DNA from: Calditrichia bacterium
GTDB lineage: Bacteria > Calditrichota > Calditrichia > RBG-13-44-9 > J075
DNA: 64,000 nucleotides
Assembly: GCA_028284905.1 (NCBI GenBank)
Contig: JANQQU010000084.1
Coordinates: 232,931-296,930, forward strand
Reading direction: 5' to 3'
The first letter of the stretch is position 1, and every line of letters starts with the position of its first letter. Below are positions 46,983 to 56,906 of the stretch, piece after piece. Below the pieces are notes generated by a model that worked only from the letters and a program-made list of their open reading frames with translations, had not been told where the DNA came from and searched no databases. The translations under genes and the position numbers were made by a program.

Positions 46983-48098
46983 ATGGATAATTATTTCTCT
47001 TTTCTCAGCCCTTTTTATGACAAGATTTTGACCCTTTATGATCAATACGAAAAATATGTTCCGATCGCTTCCTTTTTTACCGGTTTTAGCTGGGATAGTA
47101 TTACGCTGACTCGTATCGACCGCATATTCGACAACATCACATTACTCACTTATATCCTCTTACTAGGAGGCTTTATCTCCCTGACGAATCTTGTCGAGAA
47201 ACAAGTCGTGAAGAAGCCGTTTCTGGTAAAATATAAAGAGTGGTATCCGATTATCATTCAGTTTTTCCTCGGTGGCCTGTTTAGTGCCTATTTGATTTTC
47301 TATTTTCAAAGTGCCGATTTAACCAAAAATTGGCTGTTTATAGGACTTTTGTTGGGATTGTTGGTTGCCAATGAATTCCTCTCTGATCGACTAACGAATA
47401 TTTATCTGCAAATGCTGCTCTATTTTCTGGCCTGCTTTTCCTTTTTTATCTTTTTTATGCCGGTAGTAACCGGGTTTCTCAATGTTTGGATGTTTTTGCT
47501 GGGCGGATTCATTAGTCTGGCTGTTGTAATCGGCACGCTTTATATGCTCTATCATTTTCATGCCGTCAAGAGTTTAGAAGAATTCTGGAGAGTGACGGTG
47601 CTGGTCGGGGTATTATTTGGGGTGCTCAATCTGTTTTATTTCATGAACTGGATTCCGCCAATTCCACTCTCGCTAAAATTCGGCGGGATGTATCATCAGG
47701 TAAAGAAAGTAGAGGAGGGCTATGCCCTGCAGCATGAAACGCCGGAATGGTATCAGTTCTTTAAGGACTCTGATGATGAGTTTTTTTATGCGCCTGGTGA
47801 TACGGTCTTTTGTTTCACATCGGTATTCGCGCCAACGACGATCAAGACTAAGATATACCATCGCTGGGAAAAATACCTGGCTGACAAGGAAAACTGGGAA
47901 ACTACGGACCGCATCAGTTATCCAATTAGCGGAGGGAGGGATGGCGGTTACCGCAGCTATACCTATAAGCGATACATTAAACCGGGCGAGTGGCGGATTC
48001 GCGTGGAAACCGAAAACGAACAGGTGCTCGGGCAGATTTATTTTGATGTAATAGAAGTGGAGGAAAGAGAGAAGGAGTTGGTGACGATTGTGAAGTAA
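46983..48098 (+). CDS. DUF2914 membrane protein
   Basis: This is a 371-residue protein with seven or so membrane helices (residues ~45-225) and a C-terminal soluble domain of about 110 residues matching DUF2914 ('VFCFTSVFAPTTIKTKIYHRW', 'PGEWRIRVETENEQVLGQIYF'). DUF2914 domains are small beta-sandwiches found in periplasmic or membrane proteins, with no known reaction. GGAG precedes the ATG by seven bases. It is divergent from the T9SS cargo gene. Confidence 0.8.
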   Translation: MDNYFSFLSPFYDKILTLYDQYEKYVPIASFFTGFSWDSITLTRIDRIFDNITLLTYILLLGGFISLTNLVEKQVVKKPFLVKYKEWYPIIIQFFLGGLFSAYLIFYFQSADLTKNWLFIGLLLGLLVANEFLSDRLTNIYLQMLLYFLACFSFFIFFMPVVTGFLNVWMFLLGGFISLAVVIGTLYMLYHFHAVKSLEEFWRVTVLVGVLFGVLNLFYFMNWIPPIPLSLKFGGMYHQVKKVEEGYALQHETPEWYQFFKDSDDEFFYAPGDTVFCFTSVFAPTTIKTKIYHRWEKYLADKENWETTDRISYPISGGRDGGYRSYTYKRYIKPGEWRIRVETENEQVLGQIYFDVIEVEEREKELVTIVK

Positions 48099-48116
48099 GT
48101 ATAAAGTTCAGAGTTG

Positions 48117-48150
48117 TTCATTTGCATATTTGCCCATTTGCAGTCTTTTA
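48117..48150. repeat. half-element of the AAATGGGC word family
   Basis: CATTTGCATATTTGCCCATTTGCAG is placed 20 bases after the stop of the DUF2914 gene. It is one orientation only, without a clear second arm. Confidence 0.5.
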
Positions 48151-48223
48151 AATGTTTTTTTGCCAGCAATTGCTGCTCAGTCCGATGATAAATCACCAGA
48201 CCAAGCATAAATAAGTGTGCGGC

Positions 48224-49285
48224 TCAATAATGGTATTGAAAAAATTGGTCTGGTTGGAAACCATAATCCGACAATACACTGCTGTGCTTTTTAATAAATT
48301 CCTGAATCGACTCGATGGAAATGCCGAATGAAATACCATAATTGATCTTTTTCGATTGCGCCACGTACACCGGCCCGTCGTAATATTCGATCGACTCCGG
48401 ATCGAGCATTGTATTTACTCTCCCTGGTGTCAGGATCCAGTCATTATCTGCGGCAACGGCGTTAACGATGCCGACAAGTTCGAAGTTTGGTAGTCCATCT
48501 CGTACAGCGAGTGCAAGGCCACCGCTAAATCCCCGGTTAAAAAGTGCATCCAAAAGAAAATCATGACGCTGATTCCGGTTTGGGCTACTGACGATACCAG
48601 TTGTTATCATTTTTTTCCCCGAGGGAAATCCTACCAAATAAAGCATGCTGCCCCAATCAAGATCTTCCGCTTTTCCCAATGGATACTTAAAGACTGGCGG
48701 TGGTTGATCGCTATAATAGAGGAAGTCTTTCCCCAAAATAGCAATGTCCAGTTTCGGGTCGGATATAAGGACTTTGAAAGCATCGCCCTGACGGATATCT
48801 GTAATGAAATTCTCCTGGCGGCGTTTAAAAGCAATTTGATGTAACCTGGGATTGTCGGTTGTTTTCTGTTCCGGAAAGTACGAGAAAACTGTATCGGGAA
48901 AGTTGACGACGTGATCGCAGGTCATTACCGCAATTCGTTTCTTACTGGAATGAATCAATGTGGCAGTGCCCACTCGGAAATCGTTGTAAACACGCTTGCG
49001 GTCCTTAATTGATAAAATGAATGTCGGGGTTATATCTGCAAGGTAAATATCTTCTTCCCGGCTGAAAGTGTATTGCTCATAATAGACGGTAGAATTGACC
49101 ATTCGAACGGATTCAAGAATACCTTTCAGTAGGTCGGAATCGCCGCCGAATGGATAAGCCATGTCATATTTGCCATCTGCAACCGCGCCCGGTGCGGTAT
49201 AGCTCAATTGCCGGCCACAGGAAAAACAAAAAATTAGTGCCAGCAAAATGAAGGGCAGTTGACGGATGATTTTAGGTAGCTTCAT
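48224..49285 (-). CDS. trypsin-like serine protease lipoprotein
   Basis: This 353-residue protein has a leader ending in 'FCFSCGR' (probable lipobox) followed by a trypsin-like fold. The catalytic His is in 'AVMTCDHVVNFPD', the Asp in 'KLDIAILGKD' and the Ser in 'NRGFSGGLALAV' (GFSGG rather than GNSGG/GDSGG). It may act as a periplasmic quality-control or processing protease. The gene follows an M1 peptidase gene by ~40 bp on the same strand, so they are likely co-transcribed. Confidence 0.82.
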   Translation of the reverse strand: MKLPKIIRQLPFILLALIFCFSCGRQLSYTAPGAVADGKYDMAYPFGGDSDLLKGILESVRMVNSTVYYEQYTFSREEDIYLADITPTFILSIKDRKRVYNDFRVGTATLIHSSKKRIAVMTCDHVVNFPDTVFSYFPEQKTTDNPRLHQIAFKRRQENFITDIRQGDAFKVLISDPKLDIAILGKDFLYYSDQPPPVFKYPLGKAEDLDWGSMLYLVGFPSGKKMITTGIVSSPNRNQRHDFLLDALFNRGFSGGLALAVRDGLPNFELVGIVNAVAADNDWILTPGRVNTMLDPESIEYYDGPVYVAQSKKINYGISFGISIESIQEFIKKHSSVLSDYGFQPDQFFQYHY

Positions 49286-49325
49286 ATTAATATCCGGTGT
49301 TTGTATTTGTTGGATCGCGGTTCGC

Positions 49326-51701
49326 TCATTTCCATTTGTCTTTCTTTACCTTACACAATACGGATTCACGGTAATTAAAGATTACTTTTTTCGGTTTTTT
49401 CTGAAAAGGTCCCAATTCGAACTCACTGACATCACCGCTAATCCAATGTCGCGATGCTGTTTCAGTCTTATCCTTAAACTGCACGCCAACGGTGACCGGC
49501 ATGCGGAAAGTACTGTCTACTTCTTGCTGGCGAACCCGGCAAAGCACTTTGAATTGGGAAGGTCCTTCCTCAACAACTTTATGAGCAAAACGATAAGTCG
49601 GTAAATCGCTGCCATAAATCCATTGCTGAAAAAACCAGTCCATATCCATCCCCAGCTTCTGTTCGGAGAACTCGAGGAAATCCTCTGTAGAAGCGCGGCG
49701 ATTATAATAGGTTTGATAGAATCCTCTCAGCAGATCACTAAAAATACTGTCATCGCCGGTCCTTAAGTCCATCGTCATGCTGCGCAACATATGCAGCACC
49801 CAGGCCCCTTTACGATAAATGACAATCCGGTAATCTTCTTCCGTATCGCTGCTATATGTTCGTCTGCCCAGCCAAATCGGTGCTGCCTTCTGACCGTCGC
49901 CAAGCAGAAATTTCCGGTTGTTGATAATTTCCTTGCGGCGCTGTTCCAGCATTTTGTAGAATTTCTTCTCGTCCTTTTCTTCCCGCCGCACGACTTCCTG
50001 GAAGTAACGTATGCCGGCATATTCGGCAAATCCTTCACTAATCCATTGATCGTGATAAGTCTGGAAGTCCACGCCGATGCCCCACCATTGATGCGCGACT
50101 TCGTGGGCGCGAAAGATTTCGTCGGAGCCATCCGCATTGGTGCGGTGAAAGGTGATCCAGGGAAGGTGAATCAACCCGGGAAATGCTTCACCATGGCCAC
50201 CAAATGGAATCTCCGTGGCATAAAAATGATCGAGTTCGATTGGTCCGAACATCTCCTGAAAGAGTTTGGCACTTTCGCGGATATCCTTGCCAACCTGTAT
50301 TTCCATATTTTTGCCGGAGCCTAAGCCCTGCGCAGCAAGGGCATGGGCAATTTCATCATGACCAGTATCTGCCATGTAAATGGTGATAGGGGGGAGGCTG
50401 TCACTTTCAATTTCATGCTTTTTGAAGAAGCCGATATTAAAAGAAAAATTCCGCAGTGGCCGCGGAGATACCCAACGACTGTGGATGGTACCGGCAGAAG
50501 TGTCGCTGGATGCTAATGTGCCGGCACTGGCAAATTGATATTTATCCGGAATGTGGTAAACGATATCAAAGTCAGAACGGTCCCGTTCCCCATGCACTGG
50601 ATACCACCAGGTTGAAGAGCGGATAAAAAACCAGTCCTTTTGCCGTTCAATCAATTCGCCATGGTAATAAATTGTTAGCGACCGTTTTTCATTTTTGGCT
50701 AACGGATGATCCGCTTTTATCCAGAGAACATGATTGTCTTTATCTTTAACAAAAGTGGCTTTATTGCCATTATCCCAGAAAACCGAATCGACAACTAATT
50801 CACTGAAGAGCACAAATGCCAGCCAGTTCTGCTCAGGATATAGGGATTCAAAATCTATTCGGCAGCTGGCAGTAAGATCCAGAGAATATCCCGAAAGGGA
50901 AGCATCAATGGTGTATTTGTGGATATCCAGGTCAAGTTTCTCATCATTGGGAGGATGCTCGCCATCCCGGTATTCAGCCTGGGCATGAAATTGGTTGATT
51001 GTTTCGGTAACATAGCTGACAGTATGATTCTTCGAACGGCGCATAAAGCGAACTTCCTCTTCGGAATGAGGATTGATCTCAAAGAACATCGGATCGGTCT
51101 GCCGTTTGCTGAAGTGGGCGTAAAAATAGCCATTCTCCGCCGATTCCAGAAACGTTTTCGTAATAGAATAGTCGAAGAACTTCGCTTTCTTAACATGCAG
51201 ATAGTTTAGTGCATAATCGAGCGCATTCTTTACATCGCTATTGCTCTTGTCCGGTTGAAATTCCAAATGGTTACGGAATTCAGATAAAGTGCTGTCCACA
51301 AAAAAGAGAAAGAGCATATTAAAATCTTTGCTGTAAGAGGGCTTTTTGTAGAAGCGCGCGAGATGATCCCGCTCGATTTCAGTCGGCGGGGTAAAAGAGA
51401 AATTACCGCGCCCGAGAAATACTGCTGCTGAGATCCGGCCCTGCACCGGTGCGCAAAGATAAATCTCTCCTTTTCTAAGATGAAAATTCGCAACGTCTCG
51501 TTGAAATTTAAAGTCAGTAATTTTTGCAGATTCTGTAATATCGAAGTTTAAGTTGGATAGCTCTTCGTAGATTTCCTGGTAGGAAGTCGTTACACTATCC
51601 GATTCCAGAGAAAGAGGCGTGGTTTGAGTAAAAACAGGGAGAGAAAGTAGGAACAGGTATTTTAATGTGGACATAAAAATCGCTGTAACAGTATTCCGCA
51701 T
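49326..51701 (-). CDS. exported M1-family metallopeptidase
   Basis: This is a peptidase of about 791 residues. The zinc motif 'HEVAHQWWG', with the third ligand 18-19 residues on in 'ISEGFAEYAG', identifies gluzincin family M1. The 'FGGHGEAFPGLIHLP' segment replaces the usual GxMEN substrate motif. The N-terminal signal-like helix 'LKYLFLLSLPVFTQ' marks export. ATG 51701 (GAGG nine bases before) or ATG 51674 could be the start; a TTG at 51716 overlaps the ribosome site. The first ~230 residues match no family I recognise. Confidence 0.85.
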   Translation of the reverse strand: MRNTVTAIFMSTLKYLFLLSLPVFTQTTPLSLESDSVTTSYQEIYEELSNLNFDITESAKITDFKFQRDVANFHLRKGEIYLCAPVQGRISAAVFLGRGNFSFTPPTEIERDHLARFYKKPSYSKDFNMLFLFFVDSTLSEFRNHLEFQPDKSNSDVKNALDYALNYLHVKKAKFFDYSITKTFLESAENGYFYAHFSKRQTDPMFFEINPHSEEEVRFMRRSKNHTVSYVTETINQFHAQAEYRDGEHPPNDEKLDLDIHKYTIDASLSGYSLDLTASCRIDFESLYPEQNWLAFVLFSELVVDSVFWDNGNKATFVKDKDNHVLWIKADHPLAKNEKRSLTIYYHGELIERQKDWFFIRSSTWWYPVHGERDRSDFDIVYHIPDKYQFASAGTLASSDTSAGTIHSRWVSPRPLRNFSFNIGFFKKHEIESDSLPPITIYMADTGHDEIAHALAAQGLGSGKNMEIQVGKDIRESAKLFQEMFGPIELDHFYATEIPFGGHGEAFPGLIHLPWITFHRTNADGSDEIFRAHEVAHQWWGIGVDFQTYHDQWISEGFAEYAGIRYFQEVVRREEKDEKKFYKMLEQRRKEIINNRKFLLGDGQKAAPIWLGRRTYSSDTEEDYRIVIYRKGAWVLHMLRSMTMDLRTGDDSIFSDLLRGFYQTYYNRRASTEDFLEFSEQKLGMDMDWFFQQWIYGSDLPTYRFAHKVVEEGPSQFKVLCRVRQQEVDSTFRMPVTVGVQFKDKTETASRHWISGDVSEFELGPFQKKPKKVIFNYRESVLCKVKKDKWK

Positions 51702-51745
51702 GAAGCTTAACCTCAATTTTGCTATACACTGCTGATGCCGAAGAA

Positions 51746-51786
51746 CCGTTGCTTTTCCAAACGTGCGGGTGCTGGAAAAGCAACGG
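51746..51786. terminator. hairpin between two minus-strand exported hydrolase genes
   Basis: This is a perfect 14-bp stem CCGTTGCTTTTCCA/TGGAAAAGCAACGG with a 13-nt loop. A second smaller stem, GCCCG/CGGGC, lies at 51815-51833. There is no strong T-run, so it may be a terminator or mRNA-stability element for the amidohydrolase transcript. Confidence 0.5.
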
Positions 51787-51837
51787 AAGAACCGGCAAAC
51801 TGCTGGCGGTCTTTATGCCCGTTGTTACATCGGGCGC

Positions 51838-54800
51838 TTAATGACGTCCCCGGCCGCAGCCACAGTGATGTTCTCTTCCATAACCAATATCCGGGCGCCA
51901 AACGGCCGCGTCGTTACTGCGCGCTTTTTCCCAGTAAAATTTTTGGCGCTCGGTACTATAGTTGCCTATCTCATTCATGGTGTTTGCATCATAGAGACGG
52001 CCATTTTTCATAACGTAGCGAATCGTTTCGCTGTTCCGGAGATTTTCCAGCGGATTCTCATCCATAACTATTAGGTCAGCTAGTTTTCCAGCTTCCAGAG
52101 AACCGAGATCATCTTCCATACCAATATAATGGGCGCCGTTTAGGGTTGCGCTACGAATCGCTTCCAGCGGCGTCATGCCACCCTGCTCCAGCATCCAGAG
52201 CTCCCAGTGCGCTGCCAGGCCCTGCAATTGACCATGCGAGCCAATGTTGACTTTTACACCGAGATCGTTCAGTTTTTTAGCGTCCTTTGCATGGCTGAAA
52301 TGTACGTATTCGTTATCCGGCATCATGGTTCTCCGGCGGGATAGGCGGTCGACAAGCGAGCGTGGGGTAAAATTGAGCAGGCGCTCTTTTTCCCACACGT
52401 TGCTGTGCTGATACCAGTAAACTTCCCCGGAGGGACCACCATAAGATACTGTCAGCGTCATGGTATAGCCAGTTTCACCGGCACTCCAGAGTTTGAAAAT
52501 GTCGTCATAAACCGGGGAAATCGGAATGTTATGTTCGATGCCGGTATGCCCGTCGAGCAACATGCTCATATTATGGAAAAAGAAAGAGCCGCCTTCGGGA
52601 TAGACATGCATCTTCATTTCCCGTGCTGCCTGCAGAACCTGCTGACGTTGATTACGACGTGGCTGGTTGTAGCTTTTGACAGAGAAAGCGCCAACGGCCT
52701 TCAGTCGGCGCAGATGAGAACGGGCGTCGTCCAGGCTATTAACTACTGCTTTAAAATCACCTTCCGCCCCGTAAAGAATAGTACCAGTGGAGAAAATACG
52801 GGGGCCAAGCATTTTGCCGGCGCGCACCATCTCCGCCTGTGCAAAAGATACTTCAGTGGTCGTAGAAGGATCATGTGTCGTTGTAACACCATAAGCAAGA
52901 TTGGCATAATAGGGCCAATGTTTTTCCGGTGTCAGGAAATTGGAGAAGTGGCCAACGTGCGCATGCACATCTACCAGGCCGGGCATAATGGTTTTACCGC
53001 TGACGTCGATAACGGTAGCATCGGAAGGCACGGAGATATCGCTGCTGTTACCAATAGATTCGATGCGATGTCCGTCTGTAATGATAGTGCCGTTCTCAAT
53101 CACTTTGTCGCCATCAACAGTGATGATCCGCGCGCCGGTTAAGGCCAGCTTTCCTTTGGGGATGTCGGTTTCGACAATCAGATCGATCGGTACACCGCTG
53201 GTATCTGCGCCGGGAATGCTATCCAGAGCGCCGGGAACGAAGTCGAATGTACGGGTGAGGGCACGGGTATAATACTCCGGCCCGATGATCCAGTGTAAGC
53301 GCTCGCTGTCGCCGGACCAGTGCAGGTTAGTGCCGGCATCCCGGGTCACCTGCTGCAGCGGCAATGTGCTGTTCTTGCTACTTAGGTCGAGCGCTTTACC
53401 AGTTTTCGGATACGCGGTAACGTAGACATTAAATAGTTCCTGAAAGGCGACCCACTCTTCGTTCGGACTGATGGTGATTTCCGTGGCGTATTTGCTGGTA
53501 AAGTGCGTGCGTTCGTCCTCGCCATCGAGATTGACACTTACCAGTTTTTTCTGGGGATAGGTATCCCGGAAAAGATAAACACGATCACCCGTGCGATTAA
53601 ACCAGGGAGTTGCGTAAGTTTCACTAATGAGATTTCCTTCGCCGCCGGTTTCCGCCACCCAGTAAATACCGGGATTCAAGCCATGAGCGTAACCAAGTAC
53701 GGAATTACCGCTGCCCCGGCGATAAACGATAATACTGCCATCCGGAGAGTAAGCGGGATTATAATAATAGCCCGGTTCTGTGGTAACCCGCATCGATTTG
53801 CCACCTTTGAAAGGGATTCTGTAAATTGCACCGAGATTATCATCACTCCAGGTTACATATGCAACCGTTTTCCCATCCGGGCTGAATGTTGGCCAATATT
53901 CAAAATGGCCGTCGTTTTTGCTGAGACGCTGCGGTTTTCCATTCGGCAGTTTCTTCTTCCAAATGTGACCAACAGCGCTGAATACCAGCCATTTCCCATC
54001 CGGGGAAGTGACAGCATGGCGGATCATCTTTGCTTCGAACTCTTCCTGGCCCTGCGGTTGTTTGTAGCGGGGCGTTTGAGCGATCGCATGGGTTGCATTT
54101 ACTTCGAAAGGGATTTCTTTCAGTGCCTTGCTGGCAATATCGATTTGCCAGATTTTTCCCTGAGCCCAGAAAACGATCGATTTACCATCGGGCGTCCAGT
54201 TGTAATTAGGATAGAGGCCGAAAATTGCCCAGGCTTCCTGCTGATCCCGATTTAAACCATCAAACAACGGCCAGTATTCACCGGTATTCAGGTCGTAGAG
54301 AAAGAGGACAGATTTTTCTCGAACCCGGCGGACAAAGGAAAGATACTTGCCATCGGGGGAGACCTGCGGGCGCACCGAACCACCCTGGATGGCAATGTCG
54401 TTAGTCAGTTCACCGTTTTCCAAATCCAGCCGGCGGATAAAATAGATGGCACCGTTAGGATCTTTGTTGTATTGAAAGCGGATACCACCGCTCATGTCTT
54501 CACTATAATAGAGATAGCGGCCATCTGCGGAAACTACTGGCTCCCCGGCATCCTGCTGATCGTTCTTCCGCTTGGTCAGTTGCACGCCACTGCCGCCATT
54601 GATGTTATACATCCACATTTCTCCGGCACCAAGCGAGCGGGTGCTGGTGAAGTGCTTACGGGCAATCAGGTATTGACCGTCCGGCGTCCAGGTAGCATTA
54701 TTCAGCAGACGAAACTCTTCCTTCGTGATTTGTTTCGGATCGCTGCCATCGCGGTTCATAATCCAGATGTTGTCGCCACCGGCACGGTCGCTGGTAAAAC

Positions 54801-55143
54801 TGATTTTTTTGCCATCAGGGCTAAAGCGGGGTTGAACTTCGAAGGGCAAACCGCCGGAAAGCAGTTTCGCTGGCCCACCGTAAATCGGCATGATATAAAT
54901 ATCACCGAGCAGGTCAAAGACAATCTCTTTGCCATCGGGGCTGACATCCAGGTTCATCCAGGTGCCATTGGAAAGTTGAAACGTCACTGTGTCTGCCGGT
55001 CCGTAATGATGGGCGACATCCCAGTTCTTGAAATCCGGTTGTTTGCTTTCGCTGCTGTCTGCTTCGGATTGACTGAATACTGCCGTCATTCCGCTAAGAA
55101 GAAAAGTGATCAACAGGAAATATCGAAAAATGCTTCGATCCAT
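51838..55143 (-). CDS. secreted beta-propeller amidohydrolase
   Basis: This is a 1101-residue exported protein. The signal peptide ends near 'AVFSQS'. Residues ~50-640 hold many TolB/PD40 repeats ('FSPDGKKISFTSDRAGGDNIWIMNRDGS' style blades). The second half (~690-1075) is a metal-dependent amidohydrolase, with 'MPGLVDVHAHVGHF' (HxH), 'GSHGQLQGLAAHWE' and 'KLADLIVMDENPL'. Propeller-amidohydrolases are common in FCB and related bacteria and are thought to hydrolyse cyclic amides or peptides, but substrates are unknown. The C-terminus carries a His/Cys-rich tail ('REHHCGCGRGRH'). Confidence 0.9.
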   Translation of the reverse strand: MDRSIFRYFLLITFLLSGMTAVFSQSEADSSESKQPDFKNWDVAHHYGPADTVTFQLSNGTWMNLDVSPDGKEIVFDLLGDIYIMPIYGGPAKLLSGGLPFEVQPRFSPDGKKISFTSDRAGGDNIWIMNRDGSDPKQITKEEFRLLNNATWTPDGQYLIARKHFTSTRSLGAGEMWMYNINGGSGVQLTKRKNDQQDAGEPVVSADGRYLYYSEDMSGGIRFQYNKDPNGAIYFIRRLDLENGELTNDIAIQGGSVRPQVSPDGKYLSFVRRVREKSVLFLYDLNTGEYWPLFDGLNRDQQEAWAIFGLYPNYNWTPDGKSIVFWAQGKIWQIDIASKALKEIPFEVNATHAIAQTPRYKQPQGQEEFEAKMIRHAVTSPDGKWLVFSAVGHIWKKKLPNGKPQRLSKNDGHFEYWPTFSPDGKTVAYVTWSDDNLGAIYRIPFKGGKSMRVTTEPGYYYNPAYSPDGSIIVYRRGSGNSVLGYAHGLNPGIYWVAETGGEGNLISETYATPWFNRTGDRVYLFRDTYPQKKLVSVNLDGEDERTHFTSKYATEITISPNEEWVAFQELFNVYVTAYPKTGKALDLSSKNSTLPLQQVTRDAGTNLHWSGDSERLHWIIGPEYYTRALTRTFDFVPGALDSIPGADTSGVPIDLIVETDIPKGKLALTGARIITVDGDKVIENGTIITDGHRIESIGNSSDISVPSDATVIDVSGKTIMPGLVDVHAHVGHFSNFLTPEKHWPYYANLAYGVTTTHDPSTTTEVSFAQAEMVRAGKMLGPRIFSTGTILYGAEGDFKAVVNSLDDARSHLRRLKAVGAFSVKSYNQPRRNQRQQVLQAAREMKMHVYPEGGSFFFHNMSMLLDGHTGIEHNIPISPVYDDIFKLWSAGETGYTMTLTVSYGGPSGEVYWYQHSNVWEKERLLNFTPRSLVDRLSRRRTMMPDNEYVHFSHAKDAKKLNDLGVKVNIGSHGQLQGLAAHWELWMLEQGGMTPLEAIRSATLNGAHYIGMEDDLGSLEAGKLADLIVMDENPLENLRNSETIRYVMKNGRLYDANTMNEIGNYSTERQKFYWEKARSNDAAVWRPDIGYGREHHCGCGRGRH

Positions 55144-55489
55144 CTTCTGCCTCCATGTAAATGAAAAATAGATTAATTCACTTGTGATCTCAATGCCCTA
55201 AAAGAGGTATTTTACCGACTGAACGCAGATATTTTGGGGTACGCCGCTGCCCCGTGTTGAGGCGCTCTTTATAAAATGCGGTGACATTATCTACAGGCAC
55301 TGCGGACAAGTTTACGGAAAGATTATGATAAACTCAAAGGTAGAGAAAGAAATTTGGGTGATCGTTGTTCGTTCTTTTTGCCCATTTGCCATTTGCCCAT
55401 TTCCATATCTGCTCATTTCCCAAGAATTATTGACATTTCAAAAATTTGCCGGTATTTTGGGAAACATTTTATTCCGGAGACATTCTTTT
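55144..55489. other. 346-bp intergenic region between divergent genes
   Basis: It contains a run of CCATTTGCCATTTGCCC words at 55376-55420 (one arm of the AAATGGGC family) and the promoter at 55430. An open frame from 55325 runs across the words into the methyltransferase but is translated only from 55490 in my reading. I see nothing else in 55144-55370. Confidence 0.6.
55430..55458 (+). promoter_or_regulatory. promoter of the methyltransferase gene
   Basis: TTGACA (55430-55435), 17-bp spacer, TATTTT (55453-55458), about 30 bases before ATG 55490. It supports that start. Confidence 0.55.
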
Positions 55490-56296
55490 ATGAAAACCAA
55501 TGATGAATTTTTTCAGATTAATCGCCAATCCTGGAACCGCCGGGTGGAGTCCCATTTTAAATCCAAATTTTATGATGTTGAAGGATTTAAGGCCGGAAAA
55601 ACATCTCTGAACAGTGTTGAGCTGGAAGCGCTTGGCAACGTGCAAGGGAAGTCGCTGTTACACCTCCAATGCCATTTCGGGCAGGATACCTTGTCCTGGG
55701 CGCGGGAAGGGGCAATCGTTACCGGCGTGGATCTTTCCGATGCCGCAATCGATACGGCGAAATCTCTCGCAGATGAATTGAATATCGATGCCCGTTTTAT
55801 TAACGCCAATATTTATGATATACCGAAGCATATTGATGAAAAATTTGACATCATCTTTACTTCCTATGGCACTATTTGTTGGCTGCCCGATCTGGATAAG
55901 TGGGCAGGCTTAATTGAACAATACCTAAAGCCGGGCGGTACTTTCCTCATTGTTGAATTTCACCCATTTATCCAGGTATGGGATTATGAAAATTATGATA
56001 AAATAGTTTTTCCATATTTTTTTCAGGAAGAACCATTCGAGGAAGTAACCAAAGGCACCTATACTGACGGTGGCGAGGATGTGGAGATTCATGATATCGA
56101 ATGGGGACATAGTCCCAGTGAAACATTGACCGCGTTGATAAATGCCGGACTTTCCATCCGCTCCTTCCAGGAATATCCTTTTTCCTCATATGACTGTTTT
56201 CCCGGAATGGTGGAAATAGAAAAAGGCAAATATGTTGTGGAAAGATTCGGGCAACTAGTACCTCACATGTACAGTATTAAAGCGACAAAGGAGTAA
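55490..56296 (+). CDS. class I SAM-dependent methyltransferase
   Basis: This is a 268-residue methyltransferase. SAM motif I is 'LLHLQCHFGQDTLSWAREG', the acidic residue after strand 2 is in 'VTGVDLSDAAI', and motif IV is 'FDIIFTSYGTICWLPD'. It resembles small-molecule methyltransferases of the UbiE/Methyltransf_11 type. The substrate is unknown. The gene is followed after 2 bp by a VOC protein, so they form an operon. ATG 55490 has CGGAGA upstream. Confidence 0.87.
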   Translation: MKTNDEFFQINRQSWNRRVESHFKSKFYDVEGFKAGKTSLNSVELEALGNVQGKSLLHLQCHFGQDTLSWAREGAIVTGVDLSDAAIDTAKSLADELNIDARFINANIYDIPKHIDEKFDIIFTSYGTICWLPDLDKWAGLIEQYLKPGGTFLIVEFHPFIQVWDYENYDKIVFPYFFQEEPFEEVTKGTYTDGGEDVEIHDIEWGHSPSETLTALINAGLSIRSFQEYPFSSYDCFPGMVEIEKGKYVVERFGQLVPHMYSIKATKE

Positions 56297-56298
56297 CA

Positions 56299-56724
56299 AT
56301 GGATGCAATCCGTCCTTTTCATGTAGCCTTTCCCGTGCGGGATTTACAGGAGACCCGTAGTTTTTACGAGACGGTGCTCGGCTGCAAGATCGGCCGTTCG
56401 GCGGAGCGCTGGGTTGATTTTGACATGTTCGGACACCAGATGTCTGCCCATCTTCGCCCGTCGGAATTGCGTGCCGCGGAAACCAACCCGGTAGATGGAA
56501 AAAATGTGCCGGTGCGCCATTGGGGTGTTATTCTCGCCTGGGACGAGTGGCATCAGTTGGCAGATCGCTTGAAAGAGCATAAAGTCGAATTCATTATCGA
56601 ACCATATGTCCGTTTCAAAGGAGAACCGGGCGAGCAGGCAACCATGTTCTTTCTTGACCCCAGCGGAAATGCCCTGGAATTTAAATCCTTTCGCGATGAC
56701 GCAGATATTTTCCGGACAGACTAA
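56299..56724 (+). CDS. VOC-family (glyoxalase/dioxygenase-like) protein
   Basis: This 141-residue protein has two beta-alpha-beta3 modules of the vicinal oxygen chelate fold. 'PFHVAFPVRDLQETRSFYETVLGC' supplies the first metal His (H8 region), and 'FFLDPSGNALEFKSF' supplies the C-terminal metal Glu. The family includes glyoxalase I and fosfomycin/bleomycin resistance proteins; the 'FHVAFPVRDL' subset is often annotated as dioxygenase-like. Substrate unknown. Confidence 0.88.
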   Translation: MDAIRPFHVAFPVRDLQETRSFYETVLGCKIGRSAERWVDFDMFGHQMSAHLRPSELRAAETNPVDGKNVPVRHWGVILAWDEWHQLADRLKEHKVEFIIEPYVRFKGEPGEQATMFFLDPSGNALEFKSFRDDADIFRTD

Positions 56725-56795
56725 ATTGTGCTGATTCGCCTTATTTTAACTATTGTAATATTGTAATAACCCTTTAATTCAATATGATATTATTA

Positions 56796-56877
56796 GCCAC
56801 AGGATGAACACGGATTTTCACTGATTTTTAATTGCTAAAAGAATTCTTAATCAGTGTTCACCTGTGTAATCCGTGGC
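56796..56877. repeat. CCACGGATTACACAGG-type inverted repeat
   Basis: The left arm GCCACAGGATGAACACGGAT (from 56796) and the right arm, which reads GCCACGGATTACACAGGTG on the minus strand (to 56877), form an imperfect palindrome around ACTGAT/ATCAGT. This word set is familiar from intergenic repeats in other phyla. It lies just before the ribosome site of the propeller gene. Confidence 0.65.
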
Positions 56878-56906
56878 CGAAAAAATAGAGTTTATCCGGG
56901 AGGAGC

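Noticed and set aside
53503..54255. 250-codon open frame antisense to the propeller-amidohydrolase
   Set aside because: The opposite strand encodes repeated SPDG blades; this frame is their mirror.
55325..55489. 55-residue N-terminal extension of the methyltransferase
   Set aside because: It translates the ATTTGCCC repeat words and a promoter; ATG 55490 has a ribosome site and fits the family start.
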